Assembly (NCBI GenBank): GCA_946478635.1
Contig: CAMLCX010000055.1
Location: 1-15,522 of the forward strand
From: an uncultured Pseudomonadota bacterium
GTDB taxonomy: Bacteria > Desulfobacterota_B > Binatia > UBA9968
DNA: 15,522 bases
Direction of reading: 5' to 3'
The number at the start of each line of letters is the position of its first letter. The first letter of the stretch is position 1. A program made the position numbers and the translations under genes. Positions 5,849 through 12,171 of the stretch are shown one piece after another. The notes below the pieces were generated by a model. That model did no database searches. It was not told the origin of the DNA and saw nothing but the letters and a program-made list of their open reading frames with translations.

Positions 5849-6877
5849 ATGGAGCAGCCCAAAGAAATTCAGGAACTGAACGATCTGCTCCGGCCGCGCT
5901 GGGTTTCAGGATTGTGGAATGTCGATCACGCCGAACGGCCATCGGATCCCAAGACGCGCGTCAAGCCGCATCTTTGGAAGTGGCGCGATATTTACGACAG
6001 CCTGATTCAAGCCAAGGAGAAAATCTCCGTGGCGAGCGGCAGCGTCGAGCGCCGCGTCATTCGCCTGGTCAATCCCGGCATGGCTGACAGCGAAATGACC
6101 AGCCACACCATCCTGCTTTCGTTCCAATTGATTCAGCCCGGCGAAGTCGCGCCTGCGCATCGGCATACGATGTCAGCGTTCCGTTTTATCCTGCAAGGGC
6201 ACGGCGCCTACACCAACGTCGACGGCCAAAAGATGGTGATGGAGGACGGCGATCTGATTCTCACGCCGCAGGGCTGCTGGCACGAGCATGCGCATGAAGG
6301 CGACGAGAACATGGTCTGGATAGACGGCCTCGACGTGCCGTTCGTTCAGGCGCTGCAGCAAATTTCCTTCGATCCCTACAAACCGGGCCGTTTGCCGGTC
6401 AAGGAAAGTCTCGATCCGTCAATGTTCCACGGCATGACCCGTCCCATCGGCGGCGATGGACCGGAAGCACCGCCCCTGCTGCACTATCACTGGCGCGACA
6501 CTTACCCGTCGCTGCAACGCCTGGCGAAGACAGCCAACAACGCCTTCGACGGCGCCGCGCTGGAATTTGTCAATCCCGCGACCGGCGGCCCGACGCTTCC
6601 CACCATGTCGTGCCGGGTGCAGATGCTCCGCCCCAACGAAACAACCAAGTCGCACCGCCATACCAGTACGAGCATCTACCACGCCTTCCGCGGCAGCGGC
6701 ATGACGATTATCAACGGCGAGAAATTCCACTGGCAAAAAGGCGACACCTTCATCGTGCCGCTCTGGTCATGGCACGAGCACGCGAATGCCTCGAACGAAG
6801 ATGCGATTCTATTCTCGATGCACGATGAGCCTATCTTGAAAGCATTCGGACTGTATCGAGAGGAAGCGAAGGCTTAA
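5849..6877 (+). CDS. Gentisate 1,2-dioxygenase-like bicupin protein
   Basis: A 342-residue cytoplasmic bicupin of the gentisate/1-hydroxy-2-naphthoate/salicylate dioxygenase family, which uses Fe(II) and O2 to open aromatic rings. Cupin 1 carries an HxH pair (H104 and H106 in PAHRH) and further histidines H145 and H147 (WHEHAHE); the following RFILQGHGAYT stretch (112-122) is typical of the family. Cupin 2 repeats the pattern with H269 and H271 (SHRHT) and H309 and H311 (WHEHAN). In the family the N-terminal cupin holds the catalytic iron. The exact substrate cannot be read from sequence. I chose the ATG at 5849 because GGAGG lies 6 bases before it; a TTG two codons upstream would sit on the Shine-Dalgarno spacing. 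It follows the PqqC-like gene on the same strand beyond a repeat island. The isomerase remnant and SnoaL-like gene nearby are consistent with aromatic metabolism. Confidence 0.8.
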   Translation: MEQPKEIQELNDLLRPRWVSGLWNVDHAERPSDPKTRVKPHLWKWRDIYDSLIQAKEKISVASGSVERRVIRLVNPGMADSEMTSHTILLSFQLIQPGEVAPAHRHTMSAFRFILQGHGAYTNVDGQKMVMEDGDLILTPQGCWHEHAHEGDENMVWIDGLDVPFVQALQQISFDPYKPGRLPVKESLDPSMFHGMTRPIGGDGPEAPPLLHYHWRDTYPSLQRLAKTANNAFDGAALEFVNPATGGPTLPTMSCRVQMLRPNETTKSHRHTSTSIYHAFRGSGMTIINGEKFHWQKGDTFIVPLWSWHEHANASNEDAILFSMHDEPILKAFGLYREEAKA

Positions 6878-6964
6878 AAAGAGCGCTGCGCGAATCGGCC
6901 AATGAACCAGTTTTGGCTGTCTTGCTTTGTTTAACGATCCCGTTCTCGTCCCCGCGCAAGCGTA

Positions 6965-7057
6965 ACGCTCTGCGGTCGCTTCTACCCGCATGGCGGCGGG
7001 ATACGAGTAGGTGCTGGCAAAATCGAACCAGAACTTGATCGCCTTCTGAACGGTCAT
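6965..7057 (-). pseudogene. Remnant N-terminus of a 2-hydroxychromene-2-carboxylate isomerase-like gene
   Basis: The first roughly 30 codons from the ATG at 7057 give MTVQKAIKFWFDFASTYSYP followed by AAMRVEATAER. The FWFDFASPYSY-like core and AAMRxEA stretch match the start of DsbA-fold HCCA isomerases, kappa-class GST relatives that act in naphthalene and other aromatic degradation. After this point the frame continues to 6809 but no longer looks like the family, runs into the 3' end of the cupin gene on the other strand, and reaches no CxxC-like or later family region. Full-length members are about 200 residues, so most of the gene is missing. No good ribosome binding site precedes the ATG. 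I read it as a deletion remnant. Recognition rests on a short stretch only. Confidence 0.5.
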
Positions 7058-7095
7058 AGTCGGGCGCCGCCCTGTGACAATTCGCGTTCGACCGA

Positions 7096-7515
7096 TCAGA
7101 CCAGTTGGCGCTTAAGATCGTCCAAGTCGAACCAGACATTCTCTTTGGCAATAAGCCCGTTCCGTAGCTTGAAGACGTGCAGCAGGCGAAGACGCGCCTT
7201 GCCGCTCTTGCCGTCAAGCTTAAAAGGTCGGCCGTCGGTCACATGGCCGAACCAAATGGTTTCGTCGATCACAAAGTCGTCGCCGTAAAGACGCATCACC
7301 GGCTCGACCCGCTCGCCTTTGAGGTCCGCGAAGAGCCGCTCATAAAATCGCCGCAGCGCCATCTTTCCGCGCAAAGGACCATCCGGCCCGCCGACAATCT
7401 CATGTTCGGCATCGTCCGTGAATGTTCCAAGCACGCCCTCGATATTGTCGGTGGCTTCATACATGAAGTGCTCGCTGACAATTCTATCCTGCTGCTCTCG
7501 ATTCATTTTTTCCAT
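7096..7515 (-). CDS. SnoaL/NTF2-like protein
   Basis: A 139-residue cytoplasmic protein with the alpha+beta cone layout of the SnoaL-like/nuclear-transport-factor-2 superfamily. The N-terminal helices are at about 8-30, followed by FTDDAEHEI, the PLRGKMALRRFYERLF helix (48-62), and C-terminal strands ending in ENVWFDLDDL. Members include polyketide cyclases, steroid isomerases, ring-hydroxylating dioxygenase beta subunits and many binding proteins, so the fold does not give a reaction. D34, D35 and H38 line the region where many members place active-site residues, but I cannot assign catalysis. The ATG has GAGG about 7 bases upstream. It lies between the isomerase remnant and the AAA+ gene, on the same strand as both. 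A separate promoter is possible at 7581-7609. Confidence 0.75.
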   Translation of the reverse strand: MEKMNREQQDRIVSEHFMYEATDNIEGVLGTFTDDAEHEIVGGPDGPLRGKMALRRFYERLFADLKGERVEPVMRLYGDDFVIDETIWFGHVTDGRPFKLDGKSGKARLRLLHVFKLRNGLIAKENVWFDLDDLKRQLV

Positions 7516-7580
7516 GTCCGATCCTCACACCATTCAATCGTAATAAAACCAGGCCTGCGATAACCCCAGAATCCGGCGTT

Positions 7581-7609
7581 AGAATAGCCGCACATACGCC
7601 GCCCGCCAA
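7581..7609 (-). promoter_or_regulatory. Candidate promoter for the SnoaL-like gene
   Basis: On the minus strand, TTGGCG (7604-7609) and TATTCT (7581-7586) are 17 bases apart, each matching four of six consensus bases. A transcript would start about 60 bases before the SnoaL-like ATG. The match is modest. Confidence 0.25.
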
Positions 7610-7668
7610 ATGTGTCGAATGACATTGCGCCAAAACTCTTGCGGTTTTCCACAATCAATCAAAAGCAC

Positions 7669-8673
7669 TTAACGCAGGAGCACCAACCCCAGCGCTACTA
7701 ACGCGGCAATAAATGCCGCGCAGGAAAGCGCCAAGGTTATGATCATCGCCGTCCGCCATCGGGCCTCGATGGCTTGCCAAAGAGTCACGGGATGAACTGC
7801 AACCGGCTCTTCGTCGAAGAGCGACTGTTGCATCACGCTCTTCGCGGCAAGCACCGTTTGAGCCGCGGATTGGAAATGATCCTGGGTTATCTGCTTGCCT
7901 AGATCCGCTCCTTGTTCAGCTGCCGCCGCCGCGGCCGCCTTGATTACGGCATTTTTGATATCGCCGCCGCTCATCGGATAACGCTCAGCCAGCGCCTGGA
8001 AATTGACATCCTGGGAAAGCGGCGTCTTTTTCGGATGAACTTGCAACTGCCATATGCGCGCCCGCTCTTCAATTCCCGGCAGCTCGAAAAGCACGTGCGT
8101 TCGAATCCGTCGCTCAAAGGCGGGATCGAAGTTGGCCGCGAGATTGGTGGCGAAGATCACGATACCGTTGAACGCCTCCAACTCCCGCAACAGAACGTTT
8201 ACGGTAAGATTGCTCTCGCGCTCATATCGAGTCGTAGAGCCCGCCGAGCGACGCATTGCAATGGCATCCGCCTCATCAAAGAGAAGGACGGCGTTTTGCT
8301 CCGCCGCCGAGCGAAATATCGCGACGATATTTTTCGGAGTTTCGCCGATCCACATCGACTCGGCTTCGGCATAGTCCACCACCAGAAGTTTCCTGCCAAG
8401 CGCATGGGCGATTGCCTCGGCACAAATTGTTTTCCCAGTGCCGGGCGGACCGGCAAAATTGAATGCCAACCCACGGCCCGATGCGTGTCGCTCACCCAAT
8501 CCCCAACGCTGGAAGATCAGGTTATGATTGCGAACTTCCGCTAACGCCTGATCGAGCGTACGGCGGGTTTGCGGCGGCAGAACCACGTCGGCCAAGGTCC
8601 GTTCCGGAGTGACCGTCTCCACAGACCGGCGCGAGCCAAAACCCGTTAAAAATGAAATCAACGGACTCGTCAT
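7669..8673 (-). CDS. AAA+ ATPase with C-terminal membrane anchor
   Basis: A 334-residue single-domain AAA+ ATPase of the classical (FtsH/spastin-like) clade. Motifs in order: Walker A GPPGTGKT (75-82), pore-loop region YAEAESMWIG (101-110), Walker B LLFDEAD (130-136), sensor-1 N177 (ATN), arginine fingers in FERRIR (186-191) and sensor-2 GGDIKNA (236-242). After a linker, residues 309-333 are one hydrophobic segment ending in a single arginine, so the protein is probably held in the inner membrane by its tail with the ATPase in the cytoplasm. No protease, peptidase or substrate domain is fused, unlike FtsH. This suggests an unfoldase or remodelling factor, but the substrate is unknown. The ATG lacks a good Shine-Dalgarno sequence and lies only a few bases from the predicted transcription start, so the mRNA may be leaderless. 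Confidence 0.85.
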   Translation of the reverse strand: MTSPLISFLTGFGSRRSVETVTPERTLADVVLPPQTRRTLDQALAEVRNHNLIFQRWGLGERHASGRGLAFNFAGPPGTGKTICAEAIAHALGRKLLVVDYAEAESMWIGETPKNIVAIFRSAAEQNAVLLFDEADAIAMRRSAGSTTRYERESNLTVNVLLRELEAFNGIVIFATNLAANFDPAFERRIRTHVLFELPGIEERARIWQLQVHPKKTPLSQDVNFQALAERYPMSGGDIKNAVIKAAAAAAAEQGADLGKQITQDHFQSAAQTVLAAKSVMQQSLFDEEPVAVHPVTLWQAIEARWRTAMIITLALSCAAFIAALVALGLVLLR

Positions 8674-8682
8674 AGAACTTCA

Positions 8683-8710
8683 ATAATAGCGTATGTCCAT
8701 CTCACATCAA
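8683..8710 (-). promoter_or_regulatory. Candidate promoter of the AAA+ gene
   Basis: On the minus strand, TTGATG (8705-8710, four of six) is followed after 16 bases by TATTAT (8683-8688, five of six). The predicted start point, about 8676, is only a few bases before the ATG at 8673. Confidence 0.4.
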
Positions 8711-8880
8711 CCCAACCGCCACTCGATGTGCGCCGCCCTGTTCCATGCCGGCTGTCATTTGATGTTTCCGACGGCAACGGCGAAAGCTGAGTGTTTTGTG
8801 ACTTGCATTTGCTGAAGCACACTGCCTTTCGCGGCAACCGTGAGCTCGCGAGCAGCTGGCGGGACGCGCCAATGCAAAGG

Positions 8881-8911
8881 TTGCAACTTAAGCCAAATGG
8901 CCATTTAGAAT
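8881..8911 (+). promoter_or_regulatory. Candidate promoter with palindrome upstream of the luciferase-like gene
   Basis: The 329-base gap 8674-9002 between divergent genes holds no convincing coding or RNA gene. On the plus strand TTGCAA (8881-8886) and TAGAAT (8906-8911, five of six) are 19 bases apart, a long spacing. The 12-base perfect palindrome AAATGGCCATTT (8895-8906) fills the spacer and touches the -10, as an operator might. Confidence 0.3.
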
Positions 8912-9002
8912 CCGTTGTGTTATTCGAACGAGAGAGTCTTGACGCGAGAGCAAAGGAGTCTTCACCGGATGACGTGTCAGGACCGTTTGTCGGAGGACGA
9001 TG

Positions 9003-9941
9003 ATGAAGTTCGGTGTGTTTCTACCAGTGTCCGGCCGCGCCGCGAGCCGAAAAACTCTCATGCAGGCGGCGCAACAAGCGGAAGCAATGGGCTTTGACTC
9101 CGTATGGGCGGCGGATCGGCTCGTTATGCCGTGGAAAATCGACACCACGTATCCTTACAGCAAAGAGGCGACCTTCATCGTGCCGCCGGACCGGCCGTTC
9201 TTCGATACCCTGACATGTTTAGCTTTCCTCGCGGGATGCACGGAGACAATTCAGTTAGGCATGAGCGTGATGGTGCTCCCCTATCGTCATCCGCTTCATT
9301 GGGCGCGGATCGCCACGACCATCGATCAGCTGTCCACCGGCCGCCTCATCCTCGGCGTGGGCGTTGGCTGGATGGAAGAAGAGTTTGCCGCCATGAATGC
9401 GGTATTCAAAGAACGTGGCAAAGTGTCCGATGAGCAGTTGACGCTGTTGAAACAGCTTTGGACCGAAGAGCACATCACTTTTCGCGGTAAGTACTACAAC
9501 GTCAACGATATCGCTTTTAACCCGAAGCCGTATCAAAGACCGCGCCTGCCGATTTGGGTCGGCGGCGAAGGCAAATACGCGCAGCGCCGCGCCGGTCAAT
9601 ACGGCGACGCATGGTTTCCCTATTTCGTTAGAATCACGCCCAAAGAATTGGCCGCTGGCTTCGAAAATGTCCGCACAGAGGCAAAGAAGGCGGGCCGCAA
9701 TCCTGACGAAATTGAACTCGCGTGCTGCCTGCCGGTGGAATTGACTTCAACCGCCGGCCCGCCGATCGATAACTACCTAAAGGGCAGCATCGAACAAGTC
9801 AGCGAGGCAATAAGGAAATTCATCGATATCGGCGTCGTCCACATGGGCCTTCAGTTCATGATCCCGCACTATCCGGAGCGCCAGCAGCAGATCGAGCGAT
9901 TCGCAAGGGAAGCGTTGCCGGTTTTGAAAGCCTACGCGTGA
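9003..9941 (+). CDS. Luciferase-like (LLM) F420- or flavin-dependent oxidoreductase
   Basis: A 312-residue cytoplasmic TIM-barrel protein of the bacterial luciferase-like superfamily, close to the F420-dependent LLM group. Supporting stretches: MKFGVFLP at the start, AAQQAEAMGFDSVWAADR (22-39), the hallmark TGRLILGVGVGWMEEEF (112-128), the FNPKPYQRPRLPIWVGGEG region (172-190) and a C-terminal HMGLQF strand. These proteins oxidise or reduce varied substrates with F420 or FMN; neither cofactor nor substrate is fixed by sequence alone. Two ATG codons are adjacent, at 9000 and 9003. I chose 9003 because GGAGG ends 6 bases before it. It is followed on the same strand by the 9-bp repeat array and the asparaginase gene, 226 bases downstream. 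Confidence 0.85.
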   Translation: MKFGVFLPVSGRAASRKTLMQAAQQAEAMGFDSVWAADRLVMPWKIDTTYPYSKEATFIVPPDRPFFDTLTCLAFLAGCTETIQLGMSVMVLPYRHPLHWARIATTIDQLSTGRLILGVGVGWMEEEFAAMNAVFKERGKVSDEQLTLLKQLWTEEHITFRGKYYNVNDIAFNPKPYQRPRLPIWVGGEGKYAQRRAGQYGDAWFPYFVRITPKELAAGFENVRTEAKKAGRNPDEIELACCLPVELTSTAGPPIDNYLKGSIEQVSEAIRKFIDIGVVHMGLQFMIPHYPERQQQIERFAREALPVLKAYA

Positions 9942-9999
9942 ACGTGATCGTGCTTCGTGTCCGTGCTCACCGATCCAAGAATTTCCGTTCGACAACTTC

Positions 10000-10072
10000 T
10001 TGAACTGTTGGAACATTTGGAACGCTGGAACACGTTTTGAACGAATTGAACGGCTTGAACGTTTTGAACTCT
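10000..10072 (+). repeat. Second 9-bp TTGAACGNN-type repeat array
   Basis: Between the luciferase-like and asparaginase genes. Units: TTGAACTGT, TGGAACATT, TGGAACGC (one base short) and TGGAACACG, a 2-base gap, then four clean units from 10037: TTGAACGAA, TTGAACGGC, TTGAACGTT and TTGAACTCT. It has the same consensus and orientation relative to the downstream gene as the array at 5752-5814. Diverged traces continue to about 10096. The rest of the gap (9942-9999, 10097-10167) shows nothing else clear. Confidence 0.7.
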
Positions 10073-10167
10073 AGCTAAGTTCGGAACGCTTGAAGTTGCA
10101 CGCGTGGACAGGTAAAAACTGAAGCTCATCACCCGGTTTGAAAACAGGACTCAGGAAGGATTTTTTC

Positions 10168-11172
10168 ATGGCTAATCTACCGAGAATCGCACTCATCTTA
10201 ACCGGCGGCACCATCGACTCCGTCGGCAAAGACCGCTTGGATCTCGCCTGGTACATTGAAGCGGGCAAACGCTTGGGCGACGGCGAGCTGCTGCAGCAAT
10301 TGCCGGAGCTAAAAGAGATCGCCGAGGTGCAGGAAATGCCCTTTCGCCGTTTACCGAGCCATGCCCTGGTCGACAAGGACTGGCTCGATCTCGTCCGCAC
10401 CATTCACAAAATCTTCGACGAAGATAAGACCGACGGCATCGTGATCACGCATGGCACGAACACGATCGAAGAAACCGCCTATTTCCTGAATCTCACATTG
10501 AAGACCGACAAGCCGGTAGTGGTCGTCGGCTCCATGCGGCCGTCGTCCGCCATCAGCGCCGACGGTTATTTGAATCTGGTCAACGCCGTCAAAGTGGCAG
10601 CGGATCCGAATTCGAAAGGCCGCGGTTGCATGCTGGTGATGAACGATACGATCTTCAACGGCCGTGATGTCACCAAAAACGCCACCTATCGCGTGGAGGC
10701 GTTTCAATCGCGCGACCTGGGTCCCCTGGGGTTCGCCGACGGCGACGGCAAGATCGTCTATTACCATCAGCCCGTGCGTAAACACACGACGGCCACTGAA
10801 TTTGACGTCCGCGATCTGCAATCGCTGCCGCGCGTCGACATGGTTCTCTCCTACGTCGGCGCCGACGGCACGATGATCGAGGCGGCCGCCAATGCCGGCG
10901 CCAAAGGCATTGTCAGCGCCGGCACCGGCGCCGGGCGACCGACGCCAGCCGAAGACGCGGCGTTCGACAAGTGCTTCAAGGAAAAAGGCATGCTCATGTG
11001 CCTGTGCAGCCGCGTCGCTTCCGGGCGCGTCGTGCGCAGTCCGGGTCTGCAAAGACGCGGCTTCGTCGCCGGCGATAACTTGCAGCCTTGGAAAGCCCGC
11101 TTGTTACTCGCACTGGCGCTTACGAAGACGACCAATGCCGACGAAATCCAACGGATGTTCGATACGTATTGA
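10168..11172 (+). CDS. Asparaginase-family protein (HGTNT type)
   Basis: A 334-residue protein of the bacterial type I/II asparaginase family, which hydrolyses L-asparagine to aspartate and ammonia. The nucleophile motif LTGGTID puts the catalytic threonine at T15. The second catalytic threonine is T97 in ITHGTNT, and the triad lysine is K170 in GRDVTK. Where E. coli enzyme II has Asp90 (HGTDT), which binds the substrate, this protein has Asn98. I know HGTNT from a subgroup of asparaginase-like proteins, so it is probably a subfamily trait, and the true substrate may differ. There is no signal peptide, so it is cytoplasmic rather than the periplasmic high-affinity type. The ATG at 10168 follows AGGAAGGA by about 7 bases; a TTG 30 bases upstream would place the Shine-Dalgarno inside the gene. 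The gene ends convergently with the glycosyltransferase. Confidence 0.85.
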   Translation: MANLPRIALILTGGTIDSVGKDRLDLAWYIEAGKRLGDGELLQQLPELKEIAEVQEMPFRRLPSHALVDKDWLDLVRTIHKIFDEDKTDGIVITHGTNTIEETAYFLNLTLKTDKPVVVVGSMRPSSAISADGYLNLVNAVKVAADPNSKGRGCMLVMNDTIFNGRDVTKNATYRVEAFQSRDLGPLGFADGDGKIVYYHQPVRKHTTATEFDVRDLQSLPRVDMVLSYVGADGTMIEAAANAGAKGIVSAGTGAGRPTPAEDAAFDKCFKEKGMLMCLCSRVASGRVVRSPGLQRRGFVAGDNLQPWKARLLLALALTKTTNADEIQRMFDTY

Positions 11173-11191
11173 ACTCGCATCCCCGCTCGAA

Positions 11192-11207
11192 AACGACGCC
11201 GGTCGTT
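11192..11207 (-). terminator. Weak hairpin between convergent genes
   Basis: AACGAC (11192-11197) and GTCGTT (11202-11207) pair around a 4-base loop. On the minus strand the stem runs into TTTT, as a weak intrinsic terminator would, 20 bases after the glycosyltransferase stop. On the plus strand no U-tract follows. The 6-bp stem is short. Confidence 0.3.
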
Positions 11208-11227
11208 GCCGCCCCCCGGCGCAATGC

Positions 11228-12166
11228 TTATACGTGCGAAGTCCGTTTTTTTACCCCTTTGAATTTCTGACGGCAGGCCCGGAGAATTGCCCACGGGACG
11301 ACGTACCCCGCGAGCGGCGGATCGTAGTTTAGAAACTCCCGGAAGCTTTGCCGGGCACCCAGCCAATTGCCGGAAAGGCAATCCATGCACCCGGAGGTTA
11401 GCAGGTAGTGCGAATACGCATGCCGCAATAGCCGCATTCCCTTGCGCGCCATTTTCTGGTAGCGGCGGTTCTGCCGGACAAACGGCTCCTGTGCGTTAAG
11501 AATCCTAACTTGATCGTCTACCATGCGTCTTCGGTTTACCGATTTTTGCCCGCAGTGTTGGCGATATTCGCTGACCGGCTCGTTATGGCAATAAACCGGC
11601 CATCTCCTCGCCACCTGCAAATAGAAATCATAGTCCGAGCACGTCGGCAATGATTCATCGAATCTGGCGCCCTGCTCATAGACGAACCGGCGGAACATCA
11701 CGGATGCGGGATTATAGAGGTAGCAACGGCGCAAGAACACCAGATAGTAGTCATCCGCAGCAAGATGCCGCCAGAATGTCGGCACAAAATTGCCTTGTTG
11801 ATCGATGCGTCGTGAACTGCCAAAAGTCATCGCACACCCAGGCCTTGCCGCCAAAGCGCCCACGCCGATCTCCAGCGCGCGCGGCAGGAGACGATCGTCC
11901 GCATCTAAAAACACTAAATAACATCCTCTGCTCTCTCGCAAGCCGTGATTGCGCGCGCTGGATGTGCCGCCGTTCGATTGCCGTATGTAGTGCACTTGCG
12001 AATAGCGCGCGGCGACATCGCGGGTCTCATCCTCGGATCCGTCGTCGACCACGATGATTTCATATTCCCGGTACGTTTGCGCCAGCACGCTTTCGATCGC
12101 TTCAGCCAGAAAATGTCCTTGCTGATAGCAGGGCATGATGACCGAAACTAGTTCCTGCGTCGACAT
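11228..12166 (-). CDS. Family 2 glycosyltransferase
   Basis: A 312-residue GT-A fold glycosyltransferase that would transfer a sugar from a nucleotide donor onto a surface polysaccharide, lipid or other acceptor. The N-terminal half has the GT2 signatures: SVIMPCYQQG (8-17), VVDDGSEDET (39-48), NGGTSSARN (65-73) and LDADD (87-91), whose D88-A-D90 is the metal and nucleotide site. A later FDESLPTCSDYDF stretch supplies the usual acidic catalytic region. There is no clear membrane segment; the C-terminal 60 residues are basic and aromatic and may touch the membrane. The ATG is 5 bases after the FAD oxidoreductase stop, with only a weak Shine-Dalgarno, so translation is probably coupled. It is the last gene of the HD-FAD-GT2 operon. 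Donor and acceptor are unknown. Confidence 0.88.
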   Translation of the reverse strand: MSTQELVSVIMPCYQQGHFLAEAIESVLAQTYREYEIIVVDDGSEDETRDVAARYSQVHYIRQSNGGTSSARNHGLRESRGCYLVFLDADDRLLPRALEIGVGALAARPGCAMTFGSSRRIDQQGNFVPTFWRHLAADDYYLVFLRRCYLYNPASVMFRRFVYEQGARFDESLPTCSDYDFYLQVARRWPVYCHNEPVSEYRQHCGQKSVNRRRMVDDQVRILNAQEPFVRQNRRYQKMARKGMRLLRHAYSHYLLTSGCMDCLSGNWLGARQSFREFLNYDPPLAGYVVPWAILRACRQKFKGVKKRTSHV

Positions 12167-12171
12167 CCCTG

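Noticed and set aside
5061..5942. Minus-strand frame of 293 codons with a repetitive FKSFK/FNCFASFKSFN stretch.
   Set aside because: The repetitive stretch is a translation of the 9-bp DNA repeats, and the rest is antisense to the PqqC-like gene.
8791..9003. Plus-strand 70-codon frame in the gap before the luciferase-like gene.
   Set aside because: No family resemblance and no good ribosome site, and it covers the candidate promoter and leader of the next gene.
10351..11052. Minus-strand frame of 233 codons across the asparaginase gene.
   Set aside because: Antisense to a gene with all asparaginase catalytic motifs. The translation is rich in A, G, R, H and D with no domain.
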